From: Nibribacter ruber
GTDB lineage: Bacteria > Bacteroidota > Bacteroidia > Cytophagales > Hymenobacteraceae
Assembly (NCBI RefSeq): GCF_009913235.1
Contig: NZ_CP047897.1
Span: 806,001 to 870,000, forward strand
Length of the DNA stretch: 64,000 nt
Direction: 5' to 3'
The first letter of the stretch is position 1. Every line of letters starts with the position of its first letter. A program made the translations under genes and the position numbers. Of this stretch, positions 35,684 through 42,593 are shown in pieces. The notes beneath the pieces are model-generated. The model searched no databases and was not told the DNA's origin. It worked only from the letters and a program-made list of their open reading frames with translations.

Positions 35684-37330
35684 TTAAGAAACGGCTACCT
35701 TTCGCTCAATGTCACGCAGGTTTTCCATCTTCTTGTTGCGCAGGAATCCGTTGATGTCTTCAAAGTGTTCCCGTATGCGCTTGTTGCCAAACTCAAAAAC
35801 CTTGGTTGCCAAGCCGTCTAGGAAGTCACGGTCGTGCGAAACCAGAATCAAGGTTCCGTCAAAAGCGCGCAGGGCGTCTTTCAAAATGTCTTTGGTCTTG
35901 ATGTCTAAGTGGTTGGTAGGCTCATCCAGAATCAACAAATTCACCGGCTGTAGCAAGAGCTTAATCATAGCCAGACGGGTTTTCTCCCCGCCAGACAGCA
36001 TCTTCACTTTCTTTTCTACGGCGTCTCCGCTGAACATGAAAGCACCCAGAATATCCTTGATTTTGGTGCGCACCTCGCCCACGGCAATCTGGTCAATGGT
36101 CTGGAAGATGGTCAAATCCTCGTCCATTAAAGACGCTTGGTTCTGTGCAAAGTAGCCAATCATGGAGTTATGACCAAGCGTTAAGGTTCCGTCGTAGTCA
36201 ATCTCATTCATGATGGCTTTGATGAGCGTAGACTTACCCTCGCCGTTCTTGCCCACAAACGCCACTTTTTGGCCTCGCTCAATGGTCATGGACGCATCCT
36301 GGAACACAGTATGGTCACCGTATTTCTTGGTCAAGTGGTCTACAATTACCGGGTAGTTGCCAGAGCGTGGGGCTGGCGGGAATTTCAAACTCAGCGCCGA
36401 AGTGTCTACTTCATCCACCTCAATAATCTCAATCTTCTCCAGCATCTTCACGCGTGACTGCACTTGCAAGGTCTTGGAATAGGTGCCTTTAAAGCGGTCA
36501 ATGAATCCTTGAATATCAGCGATCTCCTTCTGCTGGTCTTCAAACTGACGTTGCTGTTGCTCACGGCGCTCTTTGCGCAACTGCAGGTATTGAGAGTAAG
36601 GCACCTTATAGTCGTAGATACGCCCCATGGTCACCTCAATGGTGCGGTTGGTAATGTTATCTACAAAGGCTTTGTCGTGGGAAATCACAATCACCGCCTT
36701 GGCATTGTTTACCAAGAAGTCCTCCAGCCACTGAATGGATTCAATGTCCATGTGGTTGGTAGGCTCATCCAGAAGAATCAAATCAGGTTTCTGCAAGAGG
36801 ATTTTAGCCAGCTCAATGCGCATGCGCCAGCCCCCAGAGAACTCGCTCGTATTACGGCTGAAATCAGAACGCAAGAAGCCCAAACCCAGCAAGGTTTTCT
36901 CCACCTCGGCGTCAAAGTTTACTTCTTCAATGGAGTAATATTTCTCGCTGAGTTCAGAGACGTCTTCAATGAGTTTCATGTAGGCATCAGACTCATAGTC
37001 GGTGCGGGTTTCCAGCTGGGAATTAAGGTAGTCCATCTGGTTTTTCATTTCCAGAATAGAACCAAACGCCTTAGACGCTTCCTCAAAAACGGTGCTCTCG
37101 TCTTTGGTGAGCAAGTGCTGTGGCAGGTAGGCAATCACCGCATCTTTAGGCGCCGACACCTTGCCTTTGGTAGGCTTGTTTGCGCCGGCAATAATCTTCA
37201 ATAAAGTAGATTTTCCGGCCCCGTTTTTACCCATGAGGGCAATCCGATCATTTTCATTGATGTTAAAGGTTACATTGCTGAAAAGCGCTGAACCGTTGAA
37301 TTCTACCGCAACCGCGTCAACTGAAATCAT
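35684..37330 (-). CDS. ABC-F family ATPase (translation factor type)
   Basis: A 548-residue soluble protein with two ABC domains: Walker A GKNGAGKSTLL (about 35-45) and GKNGEGKSTLI (about 348-358), and signatures SGGWRMRIELAKIL and SGGEKTRLAMIKLL, each followed by LDEPTNHxDI. The inter-domain P-site tRNA-interaction linker is rich in Arg/Gln/Glu (RKERREQQQRQFEDQQ). No membrane domain is present. ABC-F proteins act on the ribosome, as translation regulators (EttA/Uup/YbiT-like) or ribosome-protection resistance factors. The subfamily cannot be fixed without phylogeny. It is separated from the CPBP gene by an extended palindrome. Confidence 0.93.
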   Translation of the reverse strand: MISVDAVAVEFNGSALFSNVTFNINENDRIALMGKNGAGKSTLLKIIAGANKPTKGKVSAPKDAVIAYLPQHLLTKDESTVFEEASKAFGSILEMKNQMDYLNSQLETRTDYESDAYMKLIEDVSELSEKYYSIEEVNFDAEVEKTLLGLGFLRSDFSRNTSEFSGGWRMRIELAKILLQKPDLILLDEPTNHMDIESIQWLEDFLVNNAKAVIVISHDKAFVDNITNRTIEVTMGRIYDYKVPYSQYLQLRKERREQQQRQFEDQQKEIADIQGFIDRFKGTYSKTLQVQSRVKMLEKIEIIEVDEVDTSALSLKFPPAPRSGNYPVIVDHLTKKYGDHTVFQDASMTIERGQKVAFVGKNGEGKSTLIKAIMNEIDYDGTLTLGHNSMIGYFAQNQASLMDEDLTIFQTIDQIAVGEVRTKIKDILGAFMFSGDAVEKKVKMLSGGEKTRLAMIKLLLQPVNLLILDEPTNHLDIKTKDILKDALRAFDGTLILVSHDRDFLDGLATKVFEFGNKRIREHFEDINGFLRNKKMENLRDIERKVAVS

Positions 37331-37561
37331 GATGTCTTATAATGAGAGCGCAAAGATACTATTTTAATCGCCTTTTTTCCTGACCCAATCCGGCTTTTAC
37401 AAGCACCAGCTGGGTTGATTTGAAAAGGAATTGTGGGCCTGACCGTCGCAACAACCAATCTGCCCTGCCTGGTTCATTTTGCGGGAATTCGATTAGAGGC
37501 TTGCTTGTAAAGGCAGGAACCCATTACCTTGTCTATTAAACAACCCTTAAGCTAAACTTGT

Positions 37562-38005
37562 ATGGCCGTAGAACCCATTATTGTAGAACGCACCTTTGAG
37601 GCCTCGCCCGAAACCATTTGGCAAGCGCTGACAAACCCAGATGAGATAAAAAAGTGGTACTTTGATATTCCGGGTTTTGAGCCGAAGGTAGGCCACCAAT
37701 TCCAGTTCACGGGCGAGAATGAAGGCCGAACTTTTCTACACCTCTGCGAAGTAAAAGAAGCCATCCCCCACCAAAAACTGGTACACACCTGGCGCTACCA
37801 AGGCCAACCTGGTGATACCTTGGTGACCTTTGAATTGACACCTAAGCAAAACGGTACTCGCCTGAAATTGACGCACGCCGGTACGGAGACGTTTCCTAAA
37901 GACAATCCAGACCTGGCCCGCAAAAACTTTGAAGCTGGTTGGAATTTCATTATAGGAACTAGCCTGCAAGACTATCTGGAGAAAGAGAACAAACTGAATA
38001 AGTAG
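37562..38005 (+). CDS. SRPBCC / AHSA1-type protein
   Basis: A 147-residue START-like domain protein. IIVERTFEASPETIWQALTNPDEIKKWYFDIPGFEPKVG is the classic AHSA1 N-terminus, with the repeated pattern VxHTWRYQG... and the C-terminal GWNFIIGTSLQDYLEKE. The family binds small hydrophobic ligands in a deep cavity; this member's role is unknown. A well-formed terminator follows, after an inverted-repeat element. Confidence 0.88.
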   Translation: MAVEPIIVERTFEASPETIWQALTNPDEIKKWYFDIPGFEPKVGHQFQFTGENEGRTFLHLCEVKEAIPHQKLVHTWRYQGQPGDTLVTFELTPKQNGTRLKLTHAGTETFPKDNPDLARKNFEAGWNFIIGTSLQDYLEKENKLNK

Positions 38006-38041
38006 ATATTGACCCTCGCGCAACAATTCGCTTTTCCCCTA

Positions 38042-38179
38042 TTGTCATCCTGAAAGGAACTTGTGGGCGAACTAGAAAGGCCTAGTCAATTAAACTTAAT
38101 GATTTATTTAAACGACTGGTATTATGCATTTAGTAACCGCTTCTACAGCTTGCTCACAAGGTCCTTTCAGCATGACAAA
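38042..38179. repeat. MITE-like inverted repeat element, about 138 bp
   Basis: The left end reads TTGTCATCCTGAAAGGAACT and the right end is its near-complement (GTCCTTTCAGCATGACAA). About 75 bp of AT-rich sequence separates the arms. No ORF is inside. It lies between the SRPBCC gene and its terminator. Confidence 0.7.
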
Positions 38180-38203
38180 ATGAGGATGATTAAATAAATT
38201 AAT

Positions 38204-38251
38204 AAAGGCGGTTGCCAAGGATTTTAACCTCCAGCAACCGCCTTTCTATTT
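38204..38251 (+). terminator. Rho-independent terminator after the SRPBCC gene
   Basis: AAAGGCGGTTGC / GCAACCGCCTTT stem followed by CTATTTTT, which is also the left arm of palindrome copy 15. Confidence 0.85.
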
Positions 38252-38284
38252 TTGGCCTGTTTCCACTAAAACAGGCTAAAAACG
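38247..38284. repeat. Palindromic repeat copy 15
   Basis: CTATTTTTGGCCTG / CAGGCTAAAAACG; it begins inside the T-tail of the preceding terminator. Confidence 0.82.
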
Positions 38285-38290
38285 ATATAC

Positions 38291-39046
38291 TTATACCGCC
38301 ACCATTTGCAATGGAGCGGGCTCCTCTTTAGCAGGATGGCCTTCCGTTTCTAGGCGCTCTGCCAAAAGGGTCAAGTCAGAAAGATTTTCCAGCACGAAGT
38401 AGGCCTTCGGTAGTTTGCCTTCTTCAAACGGTACAGCCAACAGCTCTTCCAAAACCAATGGCTGCCATTTGGTTTCATGGCGAAGGGCGGCTTCTCCTTC
38501 AGGGGCATTGGAAATTAAGCGGGCCCCGAACAAGGTCATCTGCCCTTTGTGGTCTCTTAGCAATCCATTGCCCAACACGTGCTGAGAAATCTGCCACAGC
38601 GTTTCTACCGTTGCCAGGTCTTTACTCTCTTGTGCTAGTTTACCCAAACGATACATGAAGTCACGCACCTCTGGCTGTAGCAACCAAGGCAGTTGACTGA
38701 AAATATCTAAGAACAAATCTGAGTTCCCTTGCAAGCGCAAATCGGCGTCTGGGTGCAGGCGCAACTGGGTCTGGGCTGGGAATTTACGTTTGCTCCACTT
38801 GGCCAGTACCTGTGCTGGGCGCGGGGTTTGCTCCACCGCCACTACCTGCCAGTCCGTATTTTTTAGCATCCAGAAATTCAACTCCTGAAACTCAGGAATG
38901 AAATACGCCTTCAGGTCTAGGGCTTTTACACCCTGCCAGAAATTGACAGCTACCACATGCGACAAGGCCTCTACCCTTTTAGTGAACAGGATGTTCCAAA
39001 TCTGCTGGTGCTGAATGGCGTACTGGTGATACGGTTGTTGGTACAT
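38291..39046 (-). CDS. Phenylalanine hydroxylase paralogue without iron ligands (pseudoenzyme)
   Basis: A 251-residue protein aligned end to end with the hydroxylase encoded 255 bp upstream on the same strand. Shared blocks include HQQIWNILFTKRVEAL, RKFPAQTQLR and the C-terminal YFVLENLSDL. The iron-binding HDxxxH pair is replaced: NSDLFLDIFSQLPWLL has Leu113 and Gln118 where the paralogue has His115 and His120, and the Glu (paralogue Glu162) aligns with Gly159. It is therefore very unlikely to hydroxylate phenylalanine. A regulatory or scaffold role, such as sensing aromatic amino acids or pairing with the active paralogue, is inferred. It has its own leader and terminator. Confidence 0.8.
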   Translation of the reverse strand: MYQQPYHQYAIQHQQIWNILFTKRVEALSHVVAVNFWQGVKALDLKAYFIPEFQELNFWMLKNTDWQVVAVEQTPRPAQVLAKWSKRKFPAQTQLRLHPDADLRLQGNSDLFLDIFSQLPWLLQPEVRDFMYRLGKLAQESKDLATVETLWQISQHVLGNGLLRDHKGQMTLFGARLISNAPEGEAALRHETKWQPLVLEELLAVPFEEGKLPKAYFVLENLSDLTLLAERLETEGHPAKEEPAPLQMVAV

Positions 39047-39060
39047 AACGTGTAAGCATA

Positions 39061-39096
39061 AAAAAAGGCCTGGCTCCGAACTCGGAACCAGGCCTT
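39061..39096 (-). terminator. Attenuator terminator before the hydroxylase-like pseudoenzyme gene
   Basis: On the reverse strand AAGGCCTGGTTCCG / CGGAGCCAGGCCTT is followed by seven T. The left arm GGTTCCGAG is complementary to CTCGGAACC inside the leader ORF upstream (39140-39165 zone), which can form an antiterminator. It lies about 15 bp before the ATG of the gene. Confidence 0.8.
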
Positions 39097-39128
39097 CTAT
39101 AGGTGAAAAATTGCTAGTCTAGATTGAC

Positions 39129-39218
39129 TCAACTTTGCCCATACGGTGTCTCGGTTCCGAGCGGATTATGCATCGGATTACACTTGACAATCGTAAAATA
39201 GAGGGCAAATAGTTTCAT
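39129..39218 (-). CDS. Leader peptide (29 aa) before the hydroxylase-like pseudoenzyme gene
   Basis: A 30-codon ORF (29 residues plus stop), starting MKLFALYFTIVKCN and continuing PMHNPLGTETPYGQS. It lies upstream of a hairpin terminator and contains, right after the NPMHN codons, the run CTCGGAACC that is complementary to the terminator arm GGTTCCGAG. It matches the leader before the active hydroxylase in length, in the CN- and PLG/SLG elements and in antiterminator position, but has no run of Tyr codons. Phe4, Tyr7 and Phe8 are the only aromatic codons that could be sensed early; Tyr26 is after the antiterminator. Confidence 0.6.
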   Translation of the reverse strand: MKLFALYFTIVKCNPMHNPLGTETPYGQS

Positions 39219-39258
39219 TTCAAGACTAATGTATAAACTTTTTGTGACAATTCAAATC

Positions 39259-39294
39259 GTTTTTACGCTGATTTTTTCAAAACGGCTTAAAAAC
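39259..39294. repeat. Palindromic repeat copy 16
   Basis: CGTTTTTACGCTG left arm and GGCTTAAAAACG right arm; a diverged copy 6 bp beyond the stop of the active hydroxylase gene. Confidence 0.7.
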
Positions 39295-39300
39295 GGCATA

Positions 39301-40047
39301 TTATTTTATTTCTTCCTGAGCTAAAGCCAGTTGCAACTCGTCCTCAAAGGCGGTGAGCGACTCCATCAGTTGACTGTAGTCTTCCAACACGAAGTATTCC
39401 TCCTGAAACTTCTCTTTGATGTACGGCGTCTGCAGAATCTGACGCACATTGAAGGCATGACGCTTAGGCTCGTCAGACAGAGAAAACGCCGTCTCACCAG
39501 CCGAAGAAAGAATACCTGCGCCGTAAATGCGCAACTCGCCCTCCTCTTCTATCAGGCCAAACTCAACCGTGTACCAGTACAGCCTGGATATGAGTTCTAC
39601 GGCCCACTCATTGTCCAGAAAATTTAACGCTACCTGGCTCATGGCCTCCAGAAAGTTTACAAACTCCTGGTTGGCCAACAAAGGCACGTGCGCGAAGACG
39701 TCATGGAACATGTCTGGCTCTTCCAGGTAATCCAGTTGGCTCATGGTGCGCAACCAGGTAGTGGCCGGGAACTTGCGTTGGGACAGCAACTCAAAGAAAG
39801 TACGGTTGTCTACAATGCCCGGCACGCCTACCAATTGCCAACCCGTCTTGGCCAGCAAGCGCTCATTCACCTCATTGAAATCAGGAATACGGTTGGGCTC
39901 AAAGCCTACGTCCTTTAAGCCTAGCATAAATGCTTTGGTGGCGGCCGCAGGCAAGATGTTCAATTGCCGGGTATAGAGCAGATTCCATACTTGCTGATGT
40001 TCTGGCGTGTATGCGGCGTAATCCTGGGTTAAGATGATGGTTGACAT
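39301..40047 (-). CDS. phhA: Phenylalanine 4-hydroxylase (aromatic amino acid hydroxylase)
   Basis: A 248-residue enzyme of the bacterial PhhA type that converts phenylalanine to tyrosine with pterin and O2. The catalytic motif is EPDMFHDVFAHVPLL with iron ligands His115 and His120, and the third ligand Glu162 is in LYWYTVEFGL. Length matches single-domain bacterial enzymes; there is no ACT domain. ATG 40047 is chosen because 40 further upstream codons run through the attenuator hairpin and are not conserved. It has a leader with four Tyr codons, so tyrosine starvation should induce it. The pseudoenzyme gene follows downstream. Confidence 0.93.
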   Translation of the reverse strand: MSTIILTQDYAAYTPEHQQVWNLLYTRQLNILPAAATKAFMLGLKDVGFEPNRIPDFNEVNERLLAKTGWQLVGVPGIVDNRTFFELLSQRKFPATTWLRTMSQLDYLEEPDMFHDVFAHVPLLANQEFVNFLEAMSQVALNFLDNEWAVELISRLYWYTVEFGLIEEEGELRIYGAGILSSAGETAFSLSDEPKRHAFNVRQILQTPYIKEKFQEEYFVLEDYSQLMESLTAFEDELQLALAQEEIK

Positions 40048-40084
40048 AGTGGATGGTTTAATTTTTGAGCGAATAATAAGACAT

Positions 40085-40120
40085 AAAAAAAAGCCTGGCT
40101 CCGTTGTCGGAACCAGGCTT
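40085..40120 (-). terminator. Attenuator terminator before phhA
   Basis: On the reverse strand AAGCCTGGTTCCG / CGGAGCCAGGCTT is followed by eight T. The arm TTCCGAC is complementary to GTCGGAA inside the leader ORF (codons just after the Tyr run), giving a mutually exclusive antiterminator. Confidence 0.85.
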
Positions 40121-40147
40121 TGTATGAGTAAGGATGAATCTTCTTTC

Positions 40148-40237
40148 TTATCCTTGAACGCACGCAACTTCCTTCCGACCGAGGGACTCAGGACGGTAGT
40201 AATAATAATTGCAGATGGTCAAGTGCTGTGCTTGCAT
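40148..40237 (-). CDS. Tyr leader peptide (29 aa) of phhA
   Basis: A 30-codon ORF: MQAQHLTICN, then four consecutive Tyr codons (TAT TAT TAC TAC), then RPESLGRKEV and ACVQG-stop. The Tyr run is followed within 20 bases by GTCGGAA, which pairs with the terminator arm TTCCGAC. If charged tRNA-Tyr is scarce, a ribosome stalled at the Tyr run leaves this segment free to pair, so transcription continues into phhA, which makes tyrosine. The run YYYY is far beyond chance for a 29-residue ORF in this position. Confidence 0.9.
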   Translation of the reverse strand: MQAQHLTICNYYYYRPESLGRKEVACVQG

Positions 40238-40302
40238 GGGTCTAAAAGTAGAGGCCGAGAATGGCATCTCCAAACTAAACGGCAGTTTTTTTTTAGGTTC
40301 TT

Positions 40303-40341
40303 CCGTTTTTACCCTGATTTCCAGGAATTAAGCCAAAAACG
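40303..40341. repeat. Palindromic repeat copy 17
   Basis: CCGTTTTTACCCTG left arm and AAGCCAAAAACG right arm. Confidence 0.78.
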
Positions 40342-40495
40342 AGCTTAATTAAGAATTAGTAATTAAGAATCAGACGTTGACGCATATCGCCCCCCCTTTC
40401 AAAGGATTGAGGGATAAGTGAAATTTGACTCATTTAATCATAAATAAGCTTGAATCCTTTCCTTCTTTTCTGCCTCAAAACTAAAAACACTCGCT

Positions 40496-40614
40496 CTCGC
40501 TCGCCTCTGGCGAGTGTGAGGTATCGACGGCCTCCGGCCGCTGTAATTATGTAAGGATACCTTTAAACTTGGCCAGAGGCCAATCACACCCCACACTCGC
40601 CAGAGGCGAGCGAG
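40496..40614. repeat. Long inverted repeat, 23-bp perfect arms
   Basis: The arm CTCGCTCGCCTCTGGCGAGT (continuing GTG, 40496-40518) is repeated in inverse orientation at 40592-40614. The 73-bp spacer holds a small GGCCTCCGGCC stem and GGCCAGAGGCC. Each arm is itself partly self-complementary (CTCGCC / GGCGAG). GC-rich and G+C content contrasts with the AT-rich flanks. It lies 20 bp after the DAHP synthase stop codon and may end the trp operon transcript. Confidence 0.85.
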
Positions 40615-40634
40615 ATTATGATGGTTTATACTAT

Positions 40635-41651
40635 TTAATTCCCCAGCTCTTTTCTAAGCGCGAAGGTCTTTTGCATCTTCTTAATCATGCGCTCTGACTC
40701 CGTAAAACTCAGGGTCTGGGCTCCGTCAGAGGCGGCTTCTTCTGGCTTTTCATGCGTCTCATAGATAATGCCATCAGCGCCGGCCATGATGGCGGCCAAG
40801 GCCATGGGCTCTACGTACTCGCGTATGCCCATGCCGTGCGATGGGTCCACAATCACCGGCAGGTGCGTCTTCTCCTTCAGGATTGGAATAGCGTTCAAGT
40901 CTAGGGTGTTTCGGCTGGCGGTTTCATAGGTTCTAATACCGCGCTCGCAAAGCATCAGTTTCTCATTGCCACCAGAAAAGATGTACTCCGCTGAATAGAG
41001 CAATTCATCAATAGTGCCGGAGATGCCACGCTTCAACAAAACAGGCTTATCTACTTTGCCCAATTCATCTAGCAGGTTGAAGTTTTGGGTATTGCGCGCA
41101 CCCACTTGAAACACGTCTGTGTACGGTTCCATGGGCGCAATCTGCGACACCTGCATCACCTCAGTGACTACCTTAATGCCATTGGCCCGGCACATGTCAT
41201 AGAACATTTTTAAGCCTTCTAAACCCAGCCCTCTAAAAGAATAAGGCGAGCTACGAGGCTTGAACACACCCCCGCGCATGAACCTTACCCCTTGTTCTAC
41301 CAGGTGGTTTATGGTTTTCTCCACCTGCGCCTCATTCTCAATGGAGCATGGTCCCGCCATGATGGTGAACTCGCCTTCCTTCACGCGCAATCCGTCGCCG
41401 AAGTCAATGACCGTCGGGTTTACCTTCCATTTCCTTGACACCAGTTTGTAGTCATCTGAGACAATGTGCAGGTCTTTGATGCCCGGCAGATTTCCCACCG
41501 CGCGCACGTCAAAATCGGCTTTGCCGGTACCTACCAGGTAATGGCCTTGTTGCGTGATGACTTCGGTGATTTTGTATTTCAGAGCATTGGCCTTTTGGAT
41601 GATGGCCTCTTTCTGAGCTGGATTTATATCTGATTGAAGTTGTATTAACAT
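40635..41651 (-). CDS. aroF: 3-deoxy-7-phosphoheptulonate (DAHP) synthase, type I-beta
   Basis: A 338-residue enzyme that makes DAHP, the first step of the shikimate pathway. It has the N-terminal ferredoxin-like domain of Thermotoga-type enzymes (MLIQLQSDINPAQKEAII, about 1-70), and the barrel motifs GPCSIEN, MRGGVFKPRSSPYSFRGLG and PVIVDPSHGMG. The ferredoxin-like domain binds Tyr or Phe in homologues and so gives feedback control. It lies 138 bp downstream of trpA on the same strand with a palindrome between, and so probably belongs to the trp transcription unit. ATG 41651 was chosen because upstream in-frame codons run through the palindrome. Confidence 0.95.
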   Translation of the reverse strand: MLIQLQSDINPAQKEAIIQKANALKYKITEVITQQGHYLVGTGKADFDVRAVGNLPGIKDLHIVSDDYKLVSRKWKVNPTVIDFGDGLRVKEGEFTIMAGPCSIENEAQVEKTINHLVEQGVRFMRGGVFKPRSSPYSFRGLGLEGLKMFYDMCRANGIKVVTEVMQVSQIAPMEPYTDVFQVGARNTQNFNLLDELGKVDKPVLLKRGISGTIDELLYSAEYIFSGGNEKLMLCERGIRTYETASRNTLDLNAIPILKEKTHLPVIVDPSHGMGIREYVEPMALAAIMAGADGIIYETHEKPEEAASDGAQTLSFTESERMIKKMQKTFALRKELGN

Positions 41652-41735
41652 GGTGAAGATTTGGAAATTTGGAGATGTGAAGATTTGAAAATGGTGGGGC
41701 TCAAAACAGTCATATCTATGCTTTAAACTAAAGGT

Positions 41736-41771
41736 CGTTTTTGGCTTGTTTTCTGGAAAAGAGACCAAAAA
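41736..41771. repeat. Palindromic repeat copy 18
   Basis: CGTTTTTGGCTTG left arm and GAGACCAAAAACA right arm, between trpA and the DAHP synthase gene. In-frame translation of it gives SFPENKPKTTF, a non-conserved upstream extension of aroF. Confidence 0.85.
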
Positions 41772-41789
41772 CAATACTTTCTAAAAGTC

Positions 41790-42593
41790 TTATGTCTTGA
41801 GTCCTGCGTCTTGTGTCTGCTTAATACTTTTCAAAAACGTACGCACATTTTCCTTCACTTCTGAAGGTTGTTGCAAGGCTTTGATGAAGGCACTGCCTAT
41901 GATGGCACCGTGCGCGGTTTGACAGGCCATCTCAAACGATACTTTATCAGAAATCCCGAAGCCAATCAACAGAGGACTACGTAAGCCCAAAGCTTTCACT
42001 CTGGAGAAGTAAGCTTGCTGGGCCTCACTGGTCTGTACCTGGCTACCAGTGGTACTGGCACTAGAAACCATGTAAATGAAGGAATCCGTGAGTGCGTCGA
42101 TTTTCCGGATGCGGTCCTCAGAGGTTTGCGGGGTGATTAAGAAAATGAGACTCAGGCCGTATTTTTCCAGAATGAGCTTGTATTCTTCTTCATACTCCAC
42201 CAAAGGCATGTCGGGTAAGATAAACCCATCTACGCCTACCTTGGCGGCGGCTTCACAGAAGGCCTCAAATCCAAACTGCAACACTGGGTTCAAGTAGCCC
42301 ATTAAAATGATTGGAAGCGATACTTTCTCCCGGATACCTTCTAACTGTTGGAATAAGGTTTTCACACTCATGCCATTCTCTAGAGCGACTTGGTTGCTGG
42401 CCTGGATGGTGGGTCCGTCCGCGAGCGGATCAGAGAACGGCATGCCAATCTCCACCAAGTCAGCGCCGGCGGCTTGCAGTTCTTCTAGGATGGTGACGGT
42501 GTCATTCAGGTTAGGGAAACCGGCGGTGAAATACACATTGAGCAAGTTGCCTTGGTTCTCTTGGAACAAGTGGGTAAGTCTATTTTTGGACAT
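41790..42593 (-). CDS. trpA: Tryptophan synthase alpha subunit
   Basis: A 267-residue (beta/alpha)8 enzyme that cleaves indole-3-glycerol phosphate to indole and glyceraldehyde 3-phosphate. The catalytic Glu is in [18 protein letters not shown] and the Asp in DGFILPDMP; the phosphate site is GFGISD and [11 protein letters not shown] 42593 overlaps the trpB stop by 14 bp; the upstream TTG is less likely. The last residues ([10 protein letters not shown]) are encoded by a low-complexity GACTCAAGAC-type repeat rather than conserved sequence. It works as an alpha2-beta2 complex with TrpB. Confidence 0.96.
   Translation of the reverse strand: MSKNRLTHLFQENQGNLLNVYFTAGFPNLNDTVTILEELQAAGADLVEIGMPFSDPLADGPTIQASNQVALENGMSVKTLFQQLEGIREKVSLPIILMGYLNPVLQFGFEAFCEAAAKVGVDGFILPDMPLVEYEEEYKLILEKYGLSLIFLITPQTSEDRIRKIDALTDSFIYMVSSASTTGSQVQTSEAQQAYFSRVKALGLRSPLLIGFGISDKVSFEMACQTAHGAIIGSAFIKALQQPSEVKENVRTFLKSIKQTQDAGLKT

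Larger units (their letters stand above)
40238..40634. other. Intergenic region upstream of the phhA leader
   Basis: Contains palindrome copy 17, an AT-rich spacer with repeats of the TTAATTAAGAATT type near 40344-40372, and a long inverted repeat (40496-40614) just beyond the DAHP synthase stop. No gene; the phhA promoter must lie between 40238 and about 40300. Confidence 0.6.

Noticed and set aside
39061-40237. T-box riboswitch before the two hydroxylase genes
   Set aside because: No T-box consensus (AGGGUGGNACCGCG) or stem I features; both leaders contain translatable ORFs and antiterminators, and the Tyr run explains regulation by attenuation.
41652-41774. In-frame upstream extension of the DAHP synthase ORF
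   Set aside because: It runs through palindrome copy 18 and is not conserved; the enzyme's known N-terminus starts at MLIQLQ.
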